Assembly (NCBI RefSeq): GCF_028747205.1
Contig: NZ_CP112880.1
Span: 620,001 to 684,000 of the forward strand
DNA from: Streptomyces sp. CA-278952
Lineage (GTDB): Bacteria; Actinomycetota; Actinomycetes; Streptomycetales; Streptomycetaceae
DNA: 64,000 nt
Direction: 5' to 3'
Position numbers and translations under genes: made by a program. The notes beneath the pieces were generated by a model. That model was not told the DNA's origin and did not search any database. It was given only the letters and a program-made list of their open reading frames with translations. Positions within the stretch are counted from its first letter, which is position 1, and every line of letters starts with the position of its first letter. This document shows positions 1 to 9,390 of this stretch, piece by piece.

Positions 1-1119
1 GAGGCCCGTGCCGCTGCCGAAGCGGGTCTCAAGGTCTCGTACGTCACCGAGACGGAGCTGCCCTTCCCGGTCGGCGGCGCGGTCCGCCTGGACGGGCAGG
101 CGCAGTTCCACCCGCGCGCCTACCTCCTGGCTTTGGCCGAGGACCTGCTGGGCCTCGGGGGCCTCGTCTTCGAACGGACCCGGGTCACCGGACTCTCGGA
201 AGGGCAGCCGTGTCGTCTGACCACTGAGGACCAGCGGGTGGTGGCGGCCCAGGACGTGGTCGTCGCCACCCACTACCCGGTCTTCGACCGGGCGATGCTC
301 TTCGCGCGGCTGTCGCCCCGGCGGGAGTTGGTGGTCGCCGCGCCGGTGGCCACCGACCGGGCCCCGAAGGGGATGTACATCACCGAGGACGAGGGAAAGC
401 GGTCGGTGCGTTCGGCGCCGCTCGACGAGAGCCACCGTCTGCTGATCGTCACCGGGGAGAGCTTCACGCCGGGAACGGGTGATCCGCGGGAGGGTTTCCG
501 CCGTCTCGACTCCTGGATGCACGAACGCTTTCCGGTGGACGCCACCACATATCGGTGGGCGGCACAGGACAACGACCCCAGCGATACGGTGCCACTCATC
601 GGCCCCCTGCACATCGGAGCTCGTCATACCTACGTGGCGACCGGCTTCGGTGGCTGGGGCATGACGGGCGGCGTCCTTGCGGGCCGGCTGTTGACCTCTC
701 TGATCACCGAGTCCGAAGCCCGGCCGGCCTGGGCGGAGCTGTACGATCCGCGACGTATCGCGGGTGTACTGCGCGAGGGTGCGGCGCTGTTGAAGCAACA
801 AGCCGATGTGGCCAAGCACTTTGCCGGCGACCGGATGCGGGTGACCCACGTCGACTCGGTGGGCGACATCGTGCCGGGCACGGGCGCTGTCGTGCGGGTG
901 AAGGGGCGGCGCTGCGCCGTCTACCGGCATCAGGACGGCGCGCTGCGGGCCGTCTCCGCCCGCTGCACCCACCTCGGCTGCCTGGTGTCCTTCAACGACG
1001 CGGAAGCCACCTGGGAGTGTCCGTGCCATGGATCCCGGTTCGACACCGACGGCACCGTGCTCCAAGGGCCGGCGACACGCCCCTTGGAAAGGCTGGAGAT
1101 CCCCGGCGAGGTGGAGTGA
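1..1119 (+). CDS. FAD-dependent oxidoreductase with C-terminal Rieske [2Fe-2S] domain (5' partial)
   Basis: The frame is open from base 1, so the start and the FAD-binding N-terminus lie outside the window. The visible first part is the substrate/FAD-binding half of a DAO-type flavoprotein (glycine/D-amino-acid oxidase superfamily). It includes the typical late segment around TYVATGFGGWGMTGG, where the FAD is contacted. The last ~95 residues form a Rieske domain with both cluster motifs intact: CTHLGC (about 964-981) and CPCHGSRFD (about 1021-1047), giving two Cys and two His ligands. DAO-Rieske fusions are common in actinobacteria; the electron flow from flavin to the [2Fe-2S] centre is inferred, and the substrate is unknown. 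A weak GC hairpin follows the stop. Confidence 0.9.
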   Translation, partial: EARAAAEAGLKVSYVTETELPFPVGGAVRLDGQAQFHPRAYLLALAEDLLGLGGLVFERTRVTGLSEGQPCRLTTEDQRVVAAQDVVVATHYPVFDRAMLFARLSPRRELVVAAPVATDRAPKGMYITEDEGKRSVRSAPLDESHRLLIVTGESFTPGTGDPREGFRRLDSWMHERFPVDATTYRWAAQDNDPSDTVPLIGPLHIGARHTYVATGFGGWGMTGGVLAGRLLTSLITESEARPAWAELYDPRRIAGVLREGAALLKQQADVAKHFAGDRMRVTHVDSVGDIVPGTGAVVRVKGRRCAVYRHQDGALRAVSARCTHLGCLVSFNDAEATWECPCHGSRFDTDGTVLQGPATRPLERLEIPGEVE

Positions 1120-1123
1120 GCCC

Positions 1124-1140
1124 AGCCGGAGGCGCCGGCT
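1124..1140 (+). terminator. weak stem-loop after the Rieske oxidoreductase
   Basis: AGCCGG (1124-1129) pairs with CCGGCT (1135-1140) around a 5-nt loop, four bases after the stop codon. The stem is short and there is no T-run, so this is only a possible terminator. Confidence 0.3.
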
Positions 1141-1403
1141 CCCACCGAGCCGTACCGCCCGGTCGAGGAGAGCCTGGCCCGAGCTGAGGCGCCTTCACTC
1201 GCGTGGGCACCAAACCGCTCGACGGGCATGCCCGCTTGTCCCTGGCGCGTCGCATGGCCGCAGCGTGGGGCGGAACCGTGTGCTGCGGCAGTCGCCGGTG
1301 AGGAACACGCCCCGCCGATAGAGCAACCCCCGCCCCGAGGGCTGTCACAAGTCCGGACGCAGGGGGCAAGGCAGGAGGTGCAGCCTTGCCCGGGCCGACG
1401 GGG

Positions 1404-1757
1404 TCAAGCTCCGTGCCCTCCGCTGCCGTGCCCGCCGCTCCGGTCGTCTTCCGAGCGGGCGGGCCCGCCCAAGTTGCCGTACCCCTTCATCTGATGAGGT
1501 GAGAGCCGCTCGCCCTCTCCTCCGAAGTCGTCGGCGGCGCGGGGCTCGTCCGGCGCGTTGAAGGCTGCCGTGGAGCGGTGCCGCTGTTCCTCCGGGCGCG
1601 GCGGCCGACTCCTTCCCTTGCGGGTCCGCCAGACAACGGTACCGATCAACAGGGCCACCACGAAAAGGCCCACGATGAACGGAACGGTTCCGCCGGCCCA
1701 CTCCTCGGCGGCGAGATGTCGCCCTTCAGTGGAGGTCCGCTCGAGCAGCGTCGTCAT
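1404..1757 (-). CDS. DUF6479 family small membrane protein
   Basis: A 117-residue protein of unknown function. It has one transmembrane segment near residues 20-40 (TVPFIVGLFVVALLIGTVVW), followed by a basic stretch (RTRKGRSRPPRPEEQ) and a soluble tail ending in a Gly/His-rich sequence. The tail contains the RLSPHQMKGYGN block that characterises the Streptomyces DUF6479 family. The ATG at 1757 was chosen because the downstream sequence begins the family-like N-terminus; an in-frame extension to 1979 has no family resemblance. A purine-rich AAAGGAA lies upstream, rather far from the start. The gene is monocistronic as far as can be seen. Confidence 0.75.
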   Translation of the reverse strand: MTTLLERTSTEGRHLAAEEWAGGTVPFIVGLFVVALLIGTVVWRTRKGRSRPPRPEEQRHRSTAAFNAPDEPRAADDFGGEGERLSPHQMKGYGNLGGPARSEDDRSGGHGSGGHGA

Positions 1758-2476
1758 GGCGAGTACCTGTTTCCTTTCGGTGTCGTTGTCGTGTGTGTCG
1801 CGCTCCAGGGCGGGTTCCCGTTCTGCCCGGTGGAAATCATGCGCAGTGACCCGACAGGGCCGGCTCGACGCCCGCACCGGCCGGCCGTGCTGCCAACTGG
1901 CCAACTCCGGCTCGGAGTCACAGCCTGCCGAAGTGGCTGCGGGAGCCTGGTGCTGCACGAGCCCCTGAGTGGCGCGCACACGGGCAGAGCGGCTTGCTGA
2001 TGCGCCGGGCAGGACCCTGATGCCCGGGCACCTTCCGCAAGCAGCCGCAACAGCACCTACAGGGCTGCAATGCGTGCGCCGAACCCGGATGACTGCTCAC
2101 GCCGAGACGCGCGCCACGCTGCGGGCACCACAGGAACGCAACCGCCGCCCGCGCCCCGTGGGGTCCGTCCGGGACGTGGTGCATCCAGCCCTGTCGGCCG
2201 GACCGGCGGAGCGGCGGAGGTGTCGCAGCGTCAGGTACTGATGCCGGCCGGCGGCTGGCCTGATCACCGCGGTGCGCATCACGGAGCCTCCCCTTGTACA
2301 CACGGCACCAGTCACGGCGCGCTCCTGCCCGCGGAAACGCCACTCGTATGCTGCCTGCCGAACAGGGAACTTCCGTCACATTTTTCGTGTCTTATCTGAC
2401 TTTCATCACGATTCATGGCATGTCTTAGGCGATCAGGTGATCAGTACGACAATCATCTCGGCTTGAAGGAGCCTTC
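1758..2476. other. intergenic region without a convincing gene
   Basis: About 720 bases between the divergent DUF6479 and surface-protein genes. Open frames exist on both strands but have no domain, ribosome binding site or coding character that I can support. The last 100 bases (about 2375-2470) are distinctly more AT-rich than the surroundings and probably hold the promoter of the surface-protein/sortase pair; I cannot place -35/-10 boxes with confidence. Confidence 0.5.
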
Positions 2477-3109
2477 ATGCGCATCTCCAGTTCCGTCAGC
2501 TCCCGCAGCGCCCGCGCGGGCGCCAAGGTCGCAGTCGCAGTCGCGGTCGCCGGCGCCACCCTGGCCGGAGCACCCGCCGCCTACGCCCTCCCCGGCGACA
2601 GCGGCAACATCGACATCCGCTCGGTCAGCTGGCACTCGCGCAGTGACCGCGACGGGGTCGAGGTCTGCAAGTTCGTGCTGGCTGCGAGCAACTTCGAGTC
2701 GTTCCCCTCGGTCCCCTGGACGATCACCGAGCAGCCCCCGACCGTGCCGCCGGGCACCACCCTGCTGGACACGCTTCCGCTCATCAACGGTAGTGCGCGC
2801 AGCGAGACGTACCTGCTCCCGGAGGGCACGTACCAGCTGGTGTGGGTTGTCCCGGCGGGCCCGAAGCAGAAGAGCTTCAAGGTCGAGTGCCCCGACCGCG
2901 GTCACGGCGGCGGCAAGCCCCACAAGCCGCAGAGGCCGATCGGCGGTGTCCCCGCGGGCGGCGGCGGTGTCCCGGACATGGAGCCCATCAGCTCCGAGAG
3001 CGACTCGAACGCCGGAGCGGTCGCCGCGCTGGCTGCCGGGGCCGCCGGAGCCGCGGGCCTGGTCATGATGCGCCGGTCCGCACGTCGCCGTGCCCGTGGC
3101 GAGGCGTAA
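2477..3109 (+). CDS. secreted cell-surface-like protein, probable sortase partner
   Basis: A 210-residue exported protein. Residues 1-38 form a classical signal peptide (Arg-containing start, Ala/Val-rich core, cleavage near AYA-L). The middle (about 39-140) is a small beta-rich-looking domain with two Cys (VEVCKF and KVECPD). Residues 140-180 are a Gly/Pro-rich linker. The end is a sorting-signal-like tail: an Ala-rich membrane segment (about 176-197) followed by RRSARRRARGEA. No LPxTG or LAxTG pentapeptide is visible before the membrane segment, which is odd for a sortase substrate. The start is supported by GAAGGAG at 2465-2471. It overlaps the downstream sortase gene by 20 bases, so the two are very likely co-transcribed and functionally linked. 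Confidence 0.75.
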   Translation: MRISSSVSSRSARAGAKVAVAVAVAGATLAGAPAAYALPGDSGNIDIRSVSWHSRSDRDGVEVCKFVLAASNFESFPSVPWTITEQPPTVPPGTTLLDTLPLINGSARSETYLLPEGTYQLVWVVPAGPKQKSFKVECPDRGHGGGKPHKPQRPIGGVPAGGGGVPDMEPISSESDSNAGAVAALAAGAAGAAGLVMMRRSARRRARGEA

Positions 3110-3830
3110 CGCCCGCTGCCGACGGCGACGACGAGGACCGACACGCGCGTGCCGTCTCACCATGACGCTGAGCGTGACGTTCTCTCTGGTGGCCGGCATC
3201 GTCTGGGTGTCCTCGGGCTCCTCCGAGGACACCCGGACGGTCGCCGCCGCCCGCGGCAGCGACGCCGCCGCCCGCGGCAGCGACGCCGCGGGCGGCGGGA
3301 GGGAGCCGTTCCGGCGGGCACCGCACAAACCGGAGAAGCACGTGCCCGCCTCGCACGCTCCCCTGGTGCCCTCCCGCCCGCTGAAGGTCGCCATTCCCGC
3401 CATCTTCATCGAGGCGGCGGTCACCGGACTCGGCCTCGACGCGAAGGGCGTGCTGGAAGCCCCGCCGTTGAGCAAGCCCAAGCTGACGGGCTGGTACGAG
3501 AAGGGGCCGTCGCCCGGTGAGAACGGCACGGCCCTGCTCGTGGGCCACCGGGACACCAGAACCGGCCCCGCCATCTTCCTCAACCTCAACGCACTGCGCC
3601 GGGGCGACAAGGTCAACGTGGTGCGTGCGGACCGCAAGACCGCGGTGTTCACGGTGGATGCGGTGAAGACGTACACGAAGGACAAGTTCCCCGACGACAA
3701 GGTGTACGGGGAGACCGGGCGGCCCGAACTACGGCTGCTGACCTGCGGCGGGCGTTTTGACGAGAAGGCGGGTTACTCGGCGAACGTGGTGGTCTTCGCG
3801 CATCTCACGTCGTTGAAGAAGGCGGTCTGA
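3090..3830 (+). CDS. class F sortase
   Basis: A membrane-anchored transpeptidase-like protein of 246 residues. An Arg-rich N-terminus (RRRRR) precedes a single hydrophobic anchor (about residues 25-40), then a linker with a duplicated ARGSDAA sequence and a sortase domain (about 85-240). The catalytic His sits in LLVGHRD and the catalytic Cys in LLTCGG; the final strand NVVVFA matches class F enzymes. Family knowledge: sortases cleave sorting signals of exported proteins at the membrane and attach them to the envelope. GTG at 3090 is used here; GTG at 3096 is equally possible. It overlaps the preceding surface protein gene, which is the obvious candidate substrate. Confidence 0.88.
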   Translation: MPVARRNARCRRRRRGPTRACRLTMTLSVTFSLVAGIVWVSSGSSEDTRTVAAARGSDAAARGSDAAGGGREPFRRAPHKPEKHVPASHAPLVPSRPLKVAIPAIFIEAAVTGLGLDAKGVLEAPPLSKPKLTGWYEKGPSPGENGTALLVGHRDTRTGPAIFLNLNALRRGDKVNVVRADRKTAVFTVDAVKTYTKDKFPDDKVYGETGRPELRLLTCGGRFDEKAGYSANVVVFAHLTSLKKAV

Positions 3831-4020
3831 GCGCCGCTCGGGATCGGCCGGTACCTCGGGGACAAGGTGCCGGCCGCCCTCACGACCGAGGCGGGGGCAG
3901 CTGCGCGGTCGTCGGCGCCCATCCGACCGTGCCCCACCTGGCTCCTCCGAGTGCCTGGCCGCGCGAGCGGGCGCATGCTGTGAGGAAGACCGGAAGCCTC
4001 CTGCCCTACAAGGGAGCCCT

Positions 4021-6398
4021 GTGGGATCGAGAGACGAGGCGGGGCACGCCGCGCGCCCAAGGCGCGCTTCCCCCCTCGACAGCCTCGCGGCAGCCCTGCT
4101 CGATGCCGAGGGCGATATCGCGTGGTGGTCACGGGCCGCGCACGAGCTGCTCGGCTGGACCGGTCAGGAGATGGCCCGCCGGCCCGCAAGGTGGCTTCTG
4201 GCCGACGCCGAGGACGATTTCTGCCGCGCCGCGCAGGCCGTCGTGCACCGGACGGGCCTGCGGCACCGTGCCGGGCACGTGGTCGAAGCGGACATCCACA
4301 TCGCCGGGCGAGGGGCTCGGACGAACGGCTGCTCCTCGCCCTGCCGCCATCCGAAGGGCCGGGGCCGGACGACGGCCACCAGGACCGGGACATCGCCAGG
4401 GCCCTCCTCGCGCAGGACTCCATCGGTGTCGCGCAGTTCGACATGAACATGCAGCTCGTACGGACGAACGCGGCCATGGACGCGTTGCGGCCCCGGGGCG
4501 CGGAGGACGGCTGGCTGTGCCGGCTCGTCGCGCGCGACGGCGGCGGTGCGGCCCGGGCCGCCTTCGAACACGTGGCGGCCACGGGGTCCTCTGTCGCGGC
4601 CCGTGTCTACGGACTCGGCCCCGGCGCCGCCGCGTCAGCGCTGTCGCTGTCCTGTTTCCGGGTCGACGGCGCCCTGGGCGTGCCGGCCGGCGTCATGGTC
4701 GAGGCGACGAGGGTTCCGGAGGCCGGCCCGGCCCGCCTCGGCGACGCCTACCGCACTGCCTTCGACATCGGTCAGTCCCTCGATGTCGTCCAGGTGGCGC
4801 AGGACCTCACCGCGGTGCTCGTGCCGGCCTTGGGCGACCACGCCGCGGTCGACTACCCCGACGACGTGCTGCAGGGCCGCGATCCGGCGTACGGATACCA
4901 CGGTCAGGAGGCCGCCGCGCCACGCCGCGTGGCGGTGAAGTCCGCGCACGGCGCGTGGCCGGGCCCGCTGGTACAGGTCGGCGAGGAGGTTCCCCGCGTC
5001 AAGGAGTCTCCGGAGACGGCGGCCAAGTCCGTCGGCGGCGTGCTCGTCGCGGACGCCGCGCTCGCCCGGCGGATCCTCGGCGACGACCCCGTACTGCTGG
5101 CGAAGTTCATACCGGAGGGCATGCGCGACTCCCTCGGCTGTCCGCTCTACCGGGGCGGGCGGTTCTTCGGCTACGCACAGGTGTATCGCACCGGCGCCTC
5201 GACTCCGTTCGACGGTACGGACATCAAGCTGATGCACGACCTGTGCGCCAGGACCGCGACCGCCATCGACAATGCCTTCCGCTTCACTCGTGAGCACCAG
5301 ACGGCGGTCGTCCTCCAGCGCAGCCTCCTGCCGCCGTCGGCGACCCGCAGCGTGGCCGGCGAGACGGCGGGCGTCTACGTGCCGGCCGGCGGAGCCTTGA
5401 GCGTGGGAGGGGACTGGTACGACGCCTTCAATCTCTCCTCGCTGCGGGTCGGGCTCGTCGTGGGCGACGTCGTGGGGCACGGTCTCGAAGCCGCCGCCAC
5501 CATGGCCCGCCTGCACACGGCGGTCCAGACGCTCGCCGACCTGGATCTGCCGCCCGACGAACTGCTCACCCGCCTCGACGATCTGGTTCGGCGAATGCAA
5601 CTGGAGGCGGACGAGCCCGACACAGTGGGCGGTTCCTGTCTGTTCGCCGTGTACGACCCGGTCGACCGGACCTGCCGGATGGCCTCTGCCGGTCACCCGC
5701 CGCCGGCCCTGGTGACACCCGACGGCGACGTCGGCTTCGTACCCGTCGCACCGGGCCCGCTCCTCGGCGTCGGCGACAACCCCTTCGAGGTCACGACGGT
5801 GACGCTGCCGCCCGGAAGCACCCTCGTGTGTTACAGCGACGGGCTGCTGGGACGGGACGTCGTACAGGGCTCGGAACATCTGAAGGCGGTTCTGGCCGGG
5901 CAGTGCGTCGCCGGCCGCGCTCTGGAAGCCGTGGGCCGGGCCGTACTGGACCTCACTCCCCACGCGGAGCACCCGACCGACGACATCACGGTCCTGGTCG
6001 CGCGCACCCAAGCCGTGCCGGAGGAATCCACAGCGCTGTGGGAGTACCCCGCCGACCCCGCTGCCGTCCATCAGGCCCGCGCCCATGTGAACGCCCAACT
6101 GGAGGCGTGGGACCTGCACGAGTTGCTGTTCAGCACGGAGCTGATCGTCAGCGAACTCGTCACCAACGCCATCCGCTACGCCGGCGAGCCCATCGGATTG
6201 CGCCTGATCCGCGACCGTGTGCTGGTCTGCGAGGTCTCGGACCCGAGCAGTACACAGCCCCGGTTGCGCCGGGCTCTCACCTCTGACGAGGGTGGCCGCG
6301 GCCTCTTCCTCGTCGCCCAGCTGACGACACGCTGGGGCAGCCGTTACACGGACCGGGGCAAGACCATCTGGACGGAGCAGCGACTGACGCCCCCGTGA
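4021..6398 (+). CDS. PAS-PAS-GAF-SpoIIE/PP2C phosphatase with HATPase domain; apparent frameshift near 4300-4320
   Basis: A large regulator of the Streptomyces SpoIIE-phosphatase/anti-sigma-kinase class. A PAS domain (about 4070-4310, GDIAWWSRAAHELLGW) starts at GTG 4021 with AGGGAG at 4011-4016. It is in frame 1, but everything after about 4317 (SDERLLLALP onward) is in frame 3, so one base appears to be missing around the G-rich stretch 4303-4317. In frame 3 follow a second PAS (about 4410-4620), a GAF-like domain (4740-5280), a PP2C/SpoIIE phosphatase domain with GGDWYDAF, GDVVGHG and DDITVL metal-site motifs (5300-6010), and a HATPase_c domain with N-box ELVTNAIRYA and G-box GGRGLFLV (6050-6390). 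A phosphatase controlling an anti-anti-sigma factor is the family role. Either a sequencing error or a real inactivating shift would explain the split; the C-terminal frame alone opens at ATG or GTG near 4122. Confidence 0.8.
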
Positions 6399-6404
6399 AC
6401 GTGA

Positions 6405-6431
6405 CTCTCGGGCCGGGCCGGCGGCCGAGAG
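6405..6431. terminator. hairpin between convergent genes
   Basis: CTCTCGG..CCG and CGGCCGAGAG form a strong GC stem with one bulged base. It lies between the stop of the SpoIIE phosphatase and the stop of the NicO transporter, so it could serve both strands. Confidence 0.55.
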
Positions 6432-6438
6432 CTCCTGT

Positions 6439-8124
6439 TCAGAGGGTGAGAAGGCTCCGCAGTGTGAGGCTGATGCCCACAGTGAGGACGGCGAGCGCGG
6501 TGAGGACGGTCCCGTACCGAGTCCAGCGGCGCAGGGAGGGCAGGTGTCGTTCGCTCAGTGCGGCGAGTCTGCTCCCTCCTCCGGAGAGCAGGAGGCCTGC
6601 GGCGGTGAGCGTGACGGCCATGCCGAGTCCGTAGCCGAGGACGAGGAGGACGCCGAAGAGGGTCTGGCTCAGAGCGATGGCGCCGAGCAGGACGACGAGG
6701 GCGGAGGGGCTGGGGACGAGACCGGCAGCGAGTCCTACGCCGACGAGGGCGGGAAGACCGGTGCGGCGCGGGGTCTTCGGCGAGCGGAGCTCCGCCTCGT
6801 GTGTGTGGTCGCCGTGGCTGTGCGGAAGGTCGGGCCCGTGCGGAAGGCCGGGCCCGTGCGGAAGGCCGGGCCCGTGCGGGGGTGCGTGGTCGTGCGGATG
6901 TGCGTGGGAGCGGTCGGGCCCGTGACCGTGCGCGAGGGCGTGCTCCCGTGTCTCGCTGTGCGTGTGCCCGTGGCTGTGGCTGCGTCCGTGGCTGTGTCCG
7001 TGTCCGTGGTGCCAGTGTGCCGGTGGGCGGCCCGAGCGCATGGCCCGTACCGCCGACACCACCAGGACCGTTCCCAGTGCCGCGATCAACGCACCGCTGA
7101 TCGCGCCCAGCCAGGCCAGCAGACGTTCCCCGGCCAGGCCGGCGCCCGCGGTGAGGATCAGGCCCATCGCCAGGACCCCGGCGGTGTGGGTGGCCGTGAC
7201 GGTCGTTCCGACCGTGAGCGCGGCGCGTACACCGCCCTCCCGTCTGGCCAGGCAGGCGGCGACCGCCAGTTTGGCGTGGCCGGGCAGGGCGGCGTGGCCC
7301 GCGCCCAGCAGCAGGGTCAGCAGGACGGCGAGAAGGCCCACCGACCACGTCAGGTCCCGGCCCGAGGTCAGGCCCGTGAGCCGGCGCTCCAGCGCGGGGA
7401 AGAGCACGGTGCCCCGGTCCAGCGCCTGAACCGCCGGGGACGCTCCCGGCGCGCCCGCTCCCGCTCCCGGTGCGCCGGGAGCAGCGGCCGCGCCCCCGCC
7501 CGGCTCCGTACGCAGCTTCGCGCCGGCCACGGCGAGTGGCCGTTCGCTCCCCTCCCCCGGGTAGTGGCGCAGGACATCGCTCGGGCTGTCCGCGGGAACG
7601 GACGATGCGGCCAGCCCTACGCGGTCGCCCGGGACGGCGGTGATCTCCTTCCAGCCGGCTCGTTTCGCATCCGCCCCCGAGGTGAAGGTGATGTCGGCGG
7701 GCCGGGAGAGATCGGCCTCGGCCCGCAGGGCGCAGGTCAGCCGGGCTACGGGGACGCCGGCGGTCCCCTTCCCGTAGGTCAGGGTGGAGCGGGTCACGTG
7801 CCAGGCGATGTGCCTGCCGTCCACGGCGACGCGGGTGCGGTCGGCGAGTCGGGCGCATCGATCGGCTGCCCTGTCCGCCGCTTCGGCCGGTGTGATCGTG
7901 CCGTCGTGGTCGGTGTCCGTCGCTTCTTCGTCCTGCGCGGTGGGAATCTCCGCGCTGTCGACGACCGCGGTGTCGTCGATCCGGTCGTGCGACAGGCGCA
8001 GTCCGTCGTAGTGGTTGACGCTGAAATTGCCCAGCGGGTGGGCTAGGGCCGTTGGTGCGGCGGTGAGGCCGGACAGCACGAGCAGGGGCGCCGCGACGAC
8101 CGCCGCACGGCAGGGAAACTTCAT
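6439..8124 (-). CDS. NicO-type nickel/cobalt transporter family protein with His-rich loop
   Basis: A 561-residue membrane protein. Residues 1-28 are a signal peptide, and HPLGNFSVNHYDGL starts an extracytoplasmic domain (about 29-235) typical of actinobacterial NicO/HoxN-like proteins. About six membrane segments follow, the first half containing GAGHAALPGHAKL and the second half PSPSALVVLLGA. They are separated by a His-rich loop (about residues 366-440) with dozens of His in HGH/HSH/HPHDH repeats, which suggests binding of Ni, Co, Zn or a similar metal. The family moves Ni2+ or Co2+; direction and metal cannot be read here. It is the last gene of a DUF4331-TPR-NicO operon, with only 3 bases from the TPR stop to its ATG. 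Part of the His-rich loop is encoded by perfect 18-base repeats. Confidence 0.88.
   Translation of the reverse strand: MKFPCRAAVVAAPLLVLSGLTAAPTALAHPLGNFSVNHYDGLRLSHDRIDDTAVVDSAEIPTAQDEEATDTDHDGTITPAEAADRAADRCARLADRTRVAVDGRHIAWHVTRSTLTYGKGTAGVPVARLTCALRAEADLSRPADITFTSGADAKRAGWKEITAVPGDRVGLAASSVPADSPSDVLRHYPGEGSERPLAVAGAKLRTEPGGGAAAAPGAPGAGAGAPGASPAVQALDRGTVLFPALERRLTGLTSGRDLTWSVGLLAVLLTLLLGAGHAALPGHAKLAVAACLARREGGVRAALTVGTTVTATHTAGVLAMGLILTAGAGLAGERLLAWLGAISGALIAALGTVLVVSAVRAMRSGRPPAHWHHGHGHSHGRSHSHGHTHSETREHALAHGHGPDRSHAHPHDHAPPHGPGLPHGPGLPHGPDLPHSHGDHTHEAELRSPKTPRRTGLPALVGVGLAAGLVPSPSALVVLLGAIALSQTLFGVLLVLGYGLGMAVTLTAAGLLLSGGGSRLAALSERHLPSLRRWTRYGTVLTALAVLTVGISLTLRSLLTL
6821..6874. repeat. 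three tandem 18-bp units inside the NicO His-rich loop
   Basis: TGCGGAAGGYCGGGCCCG is repeated three times head to tail with one base difference. On the coding strand it gives a repeated Leu-Pro-His-Gly-Pro-Gly/Asp hexapeptide. In-frame repeats of this kind can expand or contract without breaking the protein. Confidence 0.85.
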
Positions 8125-8127
8125 CGA

Positions 8128-9390
8128 CTATCCCTCTGCGTCGGGTCGGTACAGGGAGAGATACGGGTTCAGGGCATGGGCCTCGCTCAGGCGGCGGGCC
8201 CCCTCGGGGAGGGCGAGGGACTGCTCGATCGTGCCCCGGTGGTAGCGGAACAGAGCGTTCTTCCAGCCGGTGGCGGCCGCCCGGCGCGCATAGGTGAGGG
8301 CTTCGGTGTCACGGCCCGCGCGATGCAGGGACCAGGCCAGCGCATCGGCGACGATGACGCTTCGGACGTGCTTCCACTCCCTGCGCGCAAGCTCCACCGC
8401 GACCTCGGGGTCGCCGTGGTCGGCCGCGTAGAGGATGAGATGCGGGTCGACGGGTCCGTCGTCCGCACGGGCCATCCGCAGCTGCGCCGCCAGGACTGCC
8501 CGCTCGCTTCCCCGGTGGGGATGTCCGCTCGCACGCCGAAGGTCCAGGCTCTCCAGCAGGAACTGGGGCAGCGGCATCCGCTCGACGAGCCGCGTGTACA
8601 GCTCGAGCGCCTTGTCCGGGTGGCCGCGTGCGGCGGCCACCCGGGCGAGTCCGGCCTGCCCGTAGGGGTGGGCCGGCACGGCGCCCAGGGCACGCCCGTA
8701 GTGTCGTGCCGCCCGGTCGATCTCGCCCCTGGACCAGGCCAGGTCGCCCAGCCGGGCCTCGGCGAAGGCCCGTTCGTCCTGGGTGACCGCGCTGTCCACG
8801 GCTCGCTGGAGTGCGATGGCGGCGTCCTCGGGTCGCCCGCCGGTCTCCAGGTCGTAGGCGGCTCTGCTGTAGGCGGCCGTGGCCGGGGCGAGGTCGAGCA
8901 TCCGCTGTACGGCGTGCCGCGCCTGCGGATAGTTCCCGAGCTGGATCTCGGCGTCCGCCAGTACGGCGTATCCGTCCGGCCGGTCGGGAGCCATCCGGGT
9001 GGCGCGCAGCCCGTGCAGGCGCCCCTCGCCGAAGTCGTGCCGGGCGTTGGCGAGCAGTCCCCGGCCTGTCACGGCCCGGTAGTTGTCCGTGCCGTCGAGG
9101 GCGAGGGAGCGGCGCAGCGCCGTGTCGGCCCGATCGAGCAGGCCCGCGTCGAGGGTGGTGCGGGCCCGTTCGATCTCGGCGTGCGCCAGGTCGGCCCAGG
9201 CCGTCGGGTCGTCGGGGTGGGTCTCTGTCCTCTTGCGGGTGGTGTCGGCGGAGCCGGCGCCCTCACTGGAGGCGCCCGCGGGCGCGGTGGTGGCCGACGG
9301 CCGGGAGGTGTCGGGACCGAGGAGGAGGAGTCCCGCCACGCACCCGGCCACGGCCGCCGCCGCACCCGCGGCGGTGATCAGACGCCTCAC
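8128..9390 (-). CDS. tetratricopeptide repeat protein, membrane-anchored or exported
   Basis: A 420-residue protein with an N-terminal hydrophobic segment (residues about 5-26, Ala/Val/Leu-rich), a low-complexity Thr/Ala/Ser linker, then a long run of TPR-like helical pairs (about 55-400). Examples are AWADLAHAEIERARTTLDAG, YAVLADAEIQLGNYPQARHA and AGLARVAAARGHPDKALELY. TPRs mediate protein-protein contacts. The GTG start overlaps the end of the DUF4331 gene by 4 bases (GTGA) and the next gene starts 3 bases after its stop, so the three products are made together. By context it probably supports the extracytoplasmic DUF4331/NicO system; no enzymatic motif is seen. Confidence 0.82.
   Translation of the reverse strand: MRRLITAAGAAAAVAGCVAGLLLLGPDTSRPSATTAPAGASSEGAGSADTTRKRTETHPDDPTAWADLAHAEIERARTTLDAGLLDRADTALRRSLALDGTDNYRAVTGRGLLANARHDFGEGRLHGLRATRMAPDRPDGYAVLADAEIQLGNYPQARHAVQRMLDLAPATAAYSRAAYDLETGGRPEDAAIALQRAVDSAVTQDERAFAEARLGDLAWSRGEIDRAARHYGRALGAVPAHPYGQAGLARVAAARGHPDKALELYTRLVERMPLPQFLLESLDLRRASGHPHRGSERAVLAAQLRMARADDGPVDPHLILYAADHGDPEVAVELARREWKHVRSVIVADALAWSLHRAGRDTEALTYARRAAATGWKNALFRYHRGTIEQSLALPEGARRLSEAHALNPYLSLYRPDAEG

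Noticed and set aside
1918..2379. 153-residue minus-strand frame in the 1.8-2.5 kb gap
   Set aside because: Cys/Arg/Pro-rich composition without hydrophobic core or motif; codon third-position pattern is not coding-like.
6900..7030. GTGCGTG-type tandem motifs looking like a satellite repeat
   Set aside because: These are the His-rich HGH/HSH codons of the NicO loop on the other strand; only the 18-bp units at 6821-6874 are true tandem DNA repeats.
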